In this document: piece by piece, positions 1 to 3,939 of the stretch
Layout of the letters: each line of letters opens with the position of its first letter
How positions within the stretch are numbered: the stretch's first letter is position 1
Source of the DNA: Candidatus Woesearchaeota archaeon
GTDB lineage: Archaea; Nanobdellota; Nanobdellia; Woesearchaeales; JAUUYB01
Assembly: GCA_030590605.1 (NCBI GenBank)
Contig: JAUUYB010000084.1
Span: forward strand, 1 to 5,528
Direction of reading: 5' to 3'
Length of the DNA: 5,528 bases
Translations under genes and position numbers: made by a program
The notes under the pieces: generated by a model
Databases searched by the model: none
The model's input: only the letters and a program-made list of their open reading frames with translations
Told to the model about the DNA's origin: nothing

Positions 1-1
1 A

Positions 2-490
2 AGATGGAAGATTTTCTCTAAGGGGCATTCGCAGGTTGTCTCGAATATGATGAAAGGATCCACTTCCAGGGTAGAGTTGCTGATTTTTGATTACAAGTAT
101 ACTACTGGTGGAAGTAAGAGCCAGTCCACGACAAGGCAGACCGTCGCAATTGCCACCTATGCCAACCTGAATTGTCCTGCTTTCACTCTCGGTCCTGAAA
201 GTTTCTTCCATAAGATCGGCGACTTGCTCGGTATGAAGGATATTGATTTCGATTCCAACCCTGGATTCTCAAAAAAATATGTATTGAAGGGAGCTGATGA
301 GACAGCAGTTCGGGCACATTTCACTCCTCAGAAACTGACATTCTTCGAAGGGTTTGAGAAGCGTCTTGCAATCGAGGCTGAAGGAGAATCTTTGGTGTTC
401 TATTATCCTGGGAAACTTGTCAACCCGATGGATTTGCAGAAGTTCATAGACACTGTGGTCCAGACTGTTAAGACTTTTTCGTTCTCATGA
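2..490 (+). CDS. C-terminal part of a conserved hypothetical protein (5' end outside window)
   Basis: The reading frame is open to the left edge: codons from base 2 read RWKIFSKGHSQVVSN before the first methionine pair at bases 47-52. The real start is therefore probably outside the window, and the Met at 47 is not a convincing start. The visible 162 residues show FDYKYTTGG near residue 31, a TVAIATY strand, then CPAFTLGPESFFHKIGDLLG, a DIDFDSNPGFSKKYVL segment and a C-terminal LQKFIDTVVQTV helix. This order (FDY-x-Y, PxFxLxPE, DIDF, FSxxY) resembles a widespread uncharacterised family that usually carries an N-terminal membrane segment. That resemblance is from memory and the membrane part is not visible here. 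No catalytic motif is seen. The gene converges on the radical SAM gene and its stop codon overlaps that gene's stop. Function unknown. Confidence 0.8.
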   Translation, partial: RWKIFSKGHSQVVSNMMKGSTSRVELLIFDYKYTTGGSKSQSTTRQTVAIATYANLNCPAFTLGPESFFHKIGDLLGMKDIDFDSNPGFSKKYVLKGADETAVRAHFTPQKLTFFEGFEKRLAIEAEGESLVFYYPGKLVNPMDLQKFIDTVVQTVKTFSFS

Positions 491-1882
491 GGCCCGCAGA
501 CGGCGAACCATGCTCCAGATAGACTTACCGATAGGGAATACTATTCGCCTGGTGATTCTTGGTCGCCAGGCCAGCCATCCGAGACTGCCAAGAATTCTTC
601 CGAACTCTTTTCTCATCAGGTATTTCATGACGTGCTGTTCAGCCATGAGGAAAGCTTCTTTCCTTTGCTTTCTGTTGAAGTCCTTGGTCTCGAAGATGGG
701 TTCTGGGTCCCAATAATCTGCTTTGTTCATGAAATAAGATTCTGGTTTGAGTAGTTTGGCGTTCTCTTTGACCCAGGTATAGAGTTCTGTTCCGACAAAG
801 GGTATTGGATTGTAGAACCTGACTTCGTCAAGCGGAAGTGAGAGTGCGAATTTGAGTGTCTTCTTGAAGGATTTCATCGTCCCTCCAGGCATCCCGATGA
901 TGAAGAATGCCCCTTTCTTTACACCTACCTTGTCTGCGAGCAGTATTGCCGTCCGTGCTTGTGCTGCGGTTATCCCTTTTTTCATCTTATCAAGGACGAC
1001 TTGGTCAGCAGATTCTACTCCGAATGCTACATAGGTGAGTCCGGCACGTTTCATCTTTCTTAGGAGGGTTTCCGTGATTGTATTGATCCTGATTCCGTTC
1101 CTGAGATCGAATTTGAGCTTTAGCTTCCTTGCGACGATCATATCGCATATCTCTTCTGCTCTTTTGATATTCAGTGAGAAGCAGTCGTCATTGATGGAAA
1201 AATATCTATATCCTTTCTTGTACCAATGTTCGATCTCATCGACGACGTTCTTAGGTGTTCTTACCCTGAACTTATATCCCATCGTGAAATGGATTGTGCA
1301 GTATGTGCACTGGTATGGACAGCCTCTAGAAGTGGCGAGAGGGATCTTCTTGTCCATGTATCGTTTGAGTGGGAATAGGTCGAATGCAGGGAAATGTATC
1401 GTATCGAGATCGAGTATCGGTTTTGCGTCTTTGTTCTTCTTGATCTCTCCTTTCTTGGTTCGATAGGTCACACCGTCGACTTTCTGAGGGGTATCTATAT
1501 GGTCTATGAGATCGATGATGACTTTCTCACCTTCTCCTTTTATGGCGAAATCAGCTGGTACTTCCTCCATGATTTTCTCAGGGTCTATGGATGCGTGAGG
1601 TCCGCCGATCATGATCCTGAATCCATCCTGTTTCATGAGTCTGATTGCCTTGTATGCTTTTTTGTGGTCCATGCTGGTAGTGGTGATACCTACGATGTCT
1701 GGCTTGAATTTTTGTAGTTTGGATCTAAGCACAGAATATGCAGTACCGAATCGCATGTCAAGAATTTTCACATTATGTCTATTTTCTCTGAGAGCTCCAG
1801 CAAGGTACGCTGTTCCGAGGTGTGGACTCGAAGGGATTGATAGGATCCCTGTACTTGGCGGTACGACTAAGAATACTTTCAT
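485..1882 (-). CDS. B12-binding-type radical SAM protein
   Basis: A 465-residue protein of the usual length for cobalamin-binding-domain radical SAM enzymes. Residues 1-130 form a Rossmann-like B12-binding domain: MKVFLVVPPS, SPHLGTAYLAGAL, PDIVGITTTS, GGPHAS at 93-98 and KGEGE at 115-119. No DxHxxG cobalamin-ligand motif is visible, which is common in this group. The radical SAM core follows. TSRGCPYQCTYC places the [4Fe-4S] ligands at C188, C192 and C195 (CxxxCxxC). FGVES lies at 287-291 and FFIIGMPGGT at 326-335, both typical of the barrel. The family uses S-adenosylmethionine and an iron-sulfur cluster to make a 5'-deoxyadenosyl radical, often for methylation or C-C bond chemistry. The substrate cannot be read from sequence. 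The last 60 residues are basic and partly amphipathic (WLAWRPRITRR, WSMVRRLRAS), which could suit a membrane or lipid-related substrate, but this is speculation. The start at 1882 is supported by a TATA box 27-28 bp upstream. Confidence 0.93.
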   Translation of the reverse strand: MKVFLVVPPSTGILSIPSSPHLGTAYLAGALRENRHNVKILDMRFGTAYSVLRSKLQKFKPDIVGITTTSMDHKKAYKAIRLMKQDGFRIMIGGPHASIDPEKIMEEVPADFAIKGEGEKVIIDLIDHIDTPQKVDGVTYRTKKGEIKKNKDAKPILDLDTIHFPAFDLFPLKRYMDKKIPLATSRGCPYQCTYCTIHFTMGYKFRVRTPKNVVDEIEHWYKKGYRYFSINDDCFSLNIKRAEEICDMIVARKLKLKFDLRNGIRINTITETLLRKMKRAGLTYVAFGVESADQVVLDKMKKGITAAQARTAILLADKVGVKKGAFFIIGMPGGTMKSFKKTLKFALSLPLDEVRFYNPIPFVGTELYTWVKENAKLLKPESYFMNKADYWDPEPIFETKDFNRKQRKEAFLMAEQHVMKYLMRKEFGRILGSLGWLAWRPRITRRIVFPIGKSIWSMVRRLRAS

Positions 1883-1905
1883 GTGACTCGAGGTATGAGC
1901 ACCCT

Positions 1906-1920
1906 ATTATAAAGATTTTG
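1906..1920 (-). promoter_or_regulatory. BRE/TATA promoter of the radical SAM gene
   Basis: On the minus strand the sequence reads CAAAATCTTTATAAT. The A-rich BRE-like part (1914-1920) is followed directly by the TATA box TTTATAAT (1906-1913). The TATA centre lies about 27.5 bp before the A of the start codon at 1882. That is the distance at which archaeal RNA polymerase normally starts, so the mRNA is probably leaderless. No Shine-Dalgarno sequence is seen between the box and the ATG, which agrees. Confidence 0.75.
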
Positions 1921-1950
1921 TAACTGTGATGGTGTCGTTTCTGTAATCAA

Positions 1951-1984
1951 TAAAAAAAATAAAAAAAGTGGTGTTTATCACCAC
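1951..1984 (-). terminator. Hairpin plus T-tract terminator overlapping a stop codon
   Basis: On the minus strand a perfect 6-bp stem (GTGGTG/CACCAC, bases 1979-1984 with 1968-1973) encloses a 5-base loop. It is followed at once by seven Ts, an A and eight Ts (1952-1967). It looks like an intrinsic terminator for the ten-cysteine protein gene. The stem starts within the last two codons. The stop TGA (1978-1980), followed in frame by TAA, lies in the stem-loop. Confidence 0.75.
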
Positions 1985-2343
1985 TTGCATTCATGCCTTG
2001 CCTGTCTCCAGTTCATCTCCGCGGTTTGGACACATCTGTCACGGGTATCCTTCACGTCTGCCCTGCAGGAATGGAATTCTTGCCTGCAATCCAGATTGAT
2101 CTGAGCGCATCCGATAGTAAATACTGACGGATTGAGATTCACGACACACATCCAGTAGTCCCACTTGCAGTAAAGATACCCTGTGTTGCATGCGTTTCTT
2201 GCATGACGATAGTCATCGTTGCAATCCCTCATCGTGTCCCATTTTGTTTCTTGGTTTTCACGAAGGCATTCCTTCAATGACGCCCCGAAAACACCTGTGC
2301 TGAGTATCATCAGCACGACAAAAAAACTAAGGATTCTTTTCAT
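1978..2343 (-). CDS. Small secreted ten-cysteine protein, predicted disulfide-stapled helical hairpin
   Basis: A 121-residue protein that I do not recognise. Residues 1-20 are a clear signal peptide: MKR, then the hydrophobic stretch ILSFFVVLMILSTGVFG, with cleavage probably near G20/A21. There is no convincing lipobox and no other membrane segment, so the product should be secreted and soluble. The mature part is charged, rich in Trp and Tyr, and holds ten cysteines at 26, 41, 52, 59, 66, 79, 86, 93, 104 and 119. I checked these codon by codon. The spacings are 15, 11, 7, 7, 13, 7, 7, 11, 15, a mirror series. Each outer pair sums to 145, suggesting two antiparallel helices around a loop at 67-78 (NLNPSVFTIG), joined by up to five disulfides. 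Helix geometry puts all cysteines of each arm on one face. Only Cys-containing structure is suggested; no enzyme motif is seen. The gene is a single unit with its own promoter, ribosome-binding site and terminator. Confidence 0.85.
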   Translation of the reverse strand: MKRILSFFVVLMILSTGVFGASLKECLRENQETKWDTMRDCNDDYRHARNACNTGYLYCKWDYWMCVVNLNPSVFTIGCAQINLDCRQEFHSCRADVKDTRDRCVQTAEMNWRQARHECKW

Positions 2344-2350
2344 ATACTAA

Positions 2351-2358
2351 CACCCCCC
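2351..2358 (-). promoter_or_regulatory. Ribosome-binding site of the ten-cysteine protein gene
   Basis: GGGGGGTG on the minus strand lies 7 nt before the ATG at 2343. It can pair with the archaeal anti-Shine-Dalgarno CCUCC through one G-U pair. It supports the start that gives a complete signal peptide. Confidence 0.6.
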
Positions 2359-2385
2359 TTTTATACTGGTTATATGGGAAGGAGG

Positions 2386-2399
2386 GATATAAGCTTTTC
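2386..2399 (-). promoter_or_regulatory. Probable BRE/TATA promoter of the ten-cysteine protein gene
   Basis: The minus strand reads GAAAAGCTTATATC, an A-rich BRE-like stretch followed by a TATA-like box (2386-2393). Initiation 26-27 bp downstream would fall near 2363 and give a leader of about 20 nt containing the GGGGGGTG ribosome-binding site. A better-looking TATAAAAG lies at 2359-2366, but it is only about 20 bp from the ATG and would place the transcript start inside the gene. A third box, CATATAAC, is at 2369-2376. The choice among them is uncertain. Confidence 0.45.
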
Positions 2400-2425
2400 G
2401 CTGTTTTTGACTATTTTGAAATTAA

Positions 2426-2878
2426 TCACCAGAGCTTCTTCAGTTCTTCAAGCGTATAGATTTTCTCTTCAGGCGGAGCCTCTTTTTTTTGGGGTTCTTT
2501 TGGAGTTTCTTTTGGTTTCTCTTCAGAAAGTTTCTCTTTTGGAATATATTTTGTTTTTTGTTGTTTCCTGAACTTTTTATTCAGTTTATAATCTCCATTT
2601 TCCATCTCTTCAGATTTCTTGATGGATACCGGGCCGCAGTTTGCACAAAGGAAGAATGCTCCGAACTTCCCTTTCTTGATATCCATATATTCGCCGCAAA
2701 CGCACTTCCTGTCAGCAAGGAGTTCCTTGATGTGGAGCTTGCAAGAAGGCAGCCCCTGAGAATTCTCGGTCGTAGCAGGTTTATCGCAGAACATGCACGT
2801 CTCTTCCCTGCTCTGCCCGTATACTTTCCTGTACCTCATACCAAGGAAGATTTGCAGCTTATTATTATTGGTTTCCAT
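2426..2878 (-). CDS. Double zinc-finger protein with charged disordered tail
   Basis: A 150-residue protein with two predicted zinc sites. The first is C28-x2-C31 with C46-x2-H49. The second is C59-x-C61 with C78-x2-C81, around a CGEYMDIKKGKFGAFFLC core that looks like the small zinc ribbons at topoisomerase I C-termini. Residues 97-138 are a Lys/Glu/Pro-rich, probably disordered linker. The protein ends in a short helix-like peptide, IYTLEELKKLW, that could be a docking motif. The start METNNN at 2878 has a strong GGTGAG ribosome-binding site. MRYRKVYGQ at 2839 (codon 14) is an alternative start. The open frame continues upstream to 3037, but that stretch is antisense to the RNase HII active-site region and is rejected. 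From memory, similar short zinc-finger proteins with an RKVYGQS start occur in DPANN archaea; their function is not known to me. It is divergent from rnhB. A nucleic-acid-binding role is inferred from fold only. Confidence 0.82.
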   Translation of the reverse strand: METNNNKLQIFLGMRYRKVYGQSREETCMFCDKPATTENSQGLPSCKLHIKELLADRKCVCGEYMDIKKGKFGAFFLCANCGPVSIKKSEEMENGDYKLNKKFRKQQKTKYIPKEKLSEEKPKETPKEPQKKEAPPEEKIYTLEELKKLW

Positions 2879-2882
2879 TCTG

Positions 2883-2888
2883 CTCACC
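2883..2888 (-). promoter_or_regulatory. Ribosome-binding site of the zinc-finger gene
   Basis: GGTGAG on the minus strand is 4 nt before the ATG at 2878 and matches the archaeal Shine-Dalgarno core GGTGA. It decides the METNNN start over the longer frame and over the internal Met at 2839. The transcript must then begin upstream of 2888, so the only clear TATA box (near 2898) is too close to serve this gene. Confidence 0.6.
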
Positions 2889-2902
2889 AAAACATTTATA
2901 TC
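2888..2902 (+). promoter_or_regulatory. BRE/TATA promoter of rnhB
   Basis: CAAAACATTTATATC combines an A-rich BRE (2888-2893) with a TATA box TTTATATC (2895-2902). Its centre is about 26.5 bp before the ATG at 2925, so rnhB is probably leaderless. The geometry almost equals that of the radical SAM promoter. The box lies in the 46-bp gap between divergent starts, and its BRE overlaps the neighbour's ribosome-binding site by one base. Confidence 0.75.
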
Positions 2903-2924
2903 CCCCTGGCCCAACCCAAGAAGG

Positions 2925-3560
2925 ATGATATGCGGCATCGATGAGGCAGGAAGAGGTCCGGTGATAGGTCCGATGGTGATGGCAGGTGTTTGCATCGAGC
3001 CTGGCCAGGAAGATAATCTTGAGAGGATGGGTGTCAAGGACTCGAAATTCCTCTCCCCTCAAAAGAGGGAGGATCTTTATGAGCGCTTGATAGAGCACTA
3101 TAAGCATGAGATAATTATGATTTCTCCAGAGGACATCGATAAGACCCTTAATAATCCTGACACTAACTTGAATTGGCTCGAAGGCGATACTTCGATAGCG
3201 ATTCTTGAAAGATTAGGTCCAAAGAAAGCGATTCTAGATTGCCCGAGCACGAATGTCGAAGCGTATAAGGAGTATGTTGCAAAAAAGCTTACGAAGAAGA
3301 TCGATCTAGTGGTCGAGCACAAGGCTGATACTAACTATTTTGTTGTCGGAGCTGCATCCATCCTCGCGAAAGTGACCCGCGACCGCGAGATCGAAAAGCT
3401 GAAACGTATTGCAGGTACTGACTTCGGTTCAGGATACCCTTCTGATTCAAGGACTGTATCTTTTCTGAAGGAGAATTATGACAAGTTCGATTTCTTCAGG
3501 AAATCCTGGGCATCGTACAAGAAAGTGGCTAAAGCAGACCGCCGCCTCGACTCTTTCTGA
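2925..3560 (+). CDS. rnhB: Ribonuclease HII
   Basis: Cleaves the RNA strand of RNA-DNA hybrids and nicks at single ribonucleotides in DNA, acting in ribonucleotide excision and primer removal. The protein is 211 residues, the usual archaeal length. CGIDEAGRGPVIGPMV opens it, with catalytic D6 and E7. GVKDSKFLSPQKR is at 36-48, D105 lies in AILDCP, and D135 lies in HKADTNYFVVGAASILAKVTRD, which completes the DEDD metal site. GSGYPSD at 168-174 and RKSWASYKK near the end are also family signatures. The open frame reaches back to 2793, but that stretch has no homology features and crosses the divergent gene. The ATG at 2925 starts right before the first catalytic strand and sits 26-27 bp from a TATA box, as a leaderless start should. 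The end, ADRRLDSF, resembles an incomplete PCNA-binding (PIP) box. Downstream T-tracts end the transcript. Confidence 0.97.
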   Translation: MICGIDEAGRGPVIGPMVMAGVCIEPGQEDNLERMGVKDSKFLSPQKREDLYERLIEHYKHEIIMISPEDIDKTLNNPDTNLNWLEGDTSIAILERLGPKKAILDCPSTNVEAYKEYVAKKLTKKIDLVVEHKADTNYFVVGAASILAKVTRDREIEKLKRIAGTDFGSGYPSDSRTVSFLKENYDKFDFFRKSWASYKKVAKADRRLDSF

Positions 3561-3593
3561 GATTTAGTATCATTTGTTGTTGTTTTATCGCAG

Positions 3594-3642
3594 TTTTTTT
3601 GTTTTTTAGTTGTTGTTGTTTTTTTTTCCTTTTTTTATTTTA
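3594..3642 (+). terminator. Multiple T-tract terminator after rnhB
   Basis: Starting 34 bases after the rnhB stop there are T runs of 7 (3594-3600), 6 (3602-3607), 9 (3619-3627) and 7 (3630-3636), with TTG repeats between them. Successive T-tracts without a required hairpin are typical of archaeal 3' ends. They probably separate rnhB from the downstream element and smc. Confidence 0.7.
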
Positions 3643-3671
3643 GTTATTGTTAATGAAATTAGATTCAGCAA

Positions 3672-3772
3672 GCCGCCACCACTGCTGCAGGTCGGACCGG
3701 GGGATGCCCCATCCGGGGTGGTCCGTAGCACAAATGCGTAGCATTTGGGCGTCTGCCGGCTTTAGTGGCGGC
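3672..3772 (+). ncRNA. GC-rich structured element, candidate non-coding RNA with a three-way junction
   Basis: This segment is about 67% GC inside an AT-rich gap. It closes with a perfect 8-bp stem, GCCGCCAC (3672-3679) with GTGGCGGC (3765-3772). Inside, an internal loop leads to a second stem (3687-3692 with 3751-3756: four Watson-Crick pairs plus two G-U). Two hairpins follow. The first pairs CGGACC (3693-3698) with GGTCCG (3720-3725) and, above it, GGATG (3702-3706) with CATCC (3710-3714). The second pairs CAAATGC (3731-3737) with GCATTTG (3741-3747) around a GTA loop. It is not a tRNA (no T-arm, no anticodon arm) and shows no box C/D pair. I do not recognise a known RNA class. The strand is uncertain because the pairing also holds in the complement apart from the G-U pairs. 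A dispersed palindromic repeat is the main alternative. No clear promoter lies directly before it. Confidence 0.45.
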
Positions 3773-3800
3773 GGCGTAGCGTGCAGTCTGATTATTTTCC
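3773..3800 (+). repeat. 28-bp direct repeat, copy 1
   Basis: Bases 3773-3800 (starting GGCGTAGCGTGCAGTC and ending ATTATTTTCC) are identical to 3804-3831. The repeat starts at the base after the closing stem of the structured element. Its GCGTAGC heptamer also occurs across the loop of the second hairpin of that element (3736-3742). Confidence 0.9.
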
Positions 3801-3803
3801 AAT

Positions 3804-3831
3804 GGCGTAGCGTGCAGTCTGATTATTTTCC
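3804..3831 (+). repeat. 28-bp direct repeat, copy 2
   Basis: Exact second copy of 3773-3800, separated by the three bases AAT (period 31). Only two copies are present and the spacer is far too short for a CRISPR array. No matching inverted copy or transposase is seen. Confidence 0.9.
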
Positions 3832-3883
3832 GTCTCATATATAGGGTATGCATGAGCAGCATTTTTTCCAAAACTTCATTTTT

Positions 3884-3898
3884 CAAAACCTTTATATA
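3884..3898 (+). promoter_or_regulatory. BRE/TATA promoter of smc
   Basis: CAAAACCTTTATATA is a near-ideal archaeal BRE plus TATA box (TTTATATA at 3891-3898). Initiation about 26-27 bp downstream falls near 3921. This gives a leader of roughly 19 nt that contains a weak purine-rich ribosome-binding site (AAGGGA, 3928-3933) 6 nt before the ATG at 3940. Confidence 0.75.
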
Positions 3899-3939
3899 TC
3901 AAACCGGGCTGAGTAATCCATCCAAAAAAGGGAATATAT

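Noticed and set aside
510..1886. Several plus-strand ORFs opposite the radical SAM gene
   Set aside because: They are shadows of a clear minus-strand gene with intact CxxxCxxC and domain motifs.
1978..2343. Tandem duplication as the origin of the cysteine pattern
   Set aside because: The spacing series of the two halves is reversed, not repeated, and the residues between cysteines do not align in direct order.
1978..2343. Lipoprotein signal for the ten-cysteine protein
   Set aside because: The first cysteine (C26) is preceded by SLKE, not by a lipobox, and lies several residues after the likely cleavage point.
2793..2924. N-terminal extension of RNase HII to a Met at 2793
   Set aside because: RNase HII normally begins just before the GIDEAGRG strand. 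The extension overlaps the divergent gene and would lie upstream of the rnhB TATA box.
2879..3037. N-terminal extension of the zinc-finger protein to a Met at 3037
   Set aside because: It runs antisense through the RNase HII motif CGIDEAGRG, looks low in conserved features, and a good ribosome-binding site (GGTGAG) marks the start at 2878.
3672..3772. tRNA gene closed by the 8-bp stem
   Set aside because: No T-arm sequence (GGTTCRA-type), no D-arm and no anticodon arm. At 101 bases with two hairpins at a junction it does not fit a cloverleaf.
3773..3831. CRISPR array
   Set aside because: Only two repeat copies with a 3-base spacer, and no cas genes.
3647..3886. Small ORFs on both strands across the GC-rich element and repeats (3647-3844 + and 3665-3886 -)
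   Set aside because: They read through stem-loops and an exact direct repeat, have no ribosome-binding site or promoter at a fitting distance, and show no protein-like composition.
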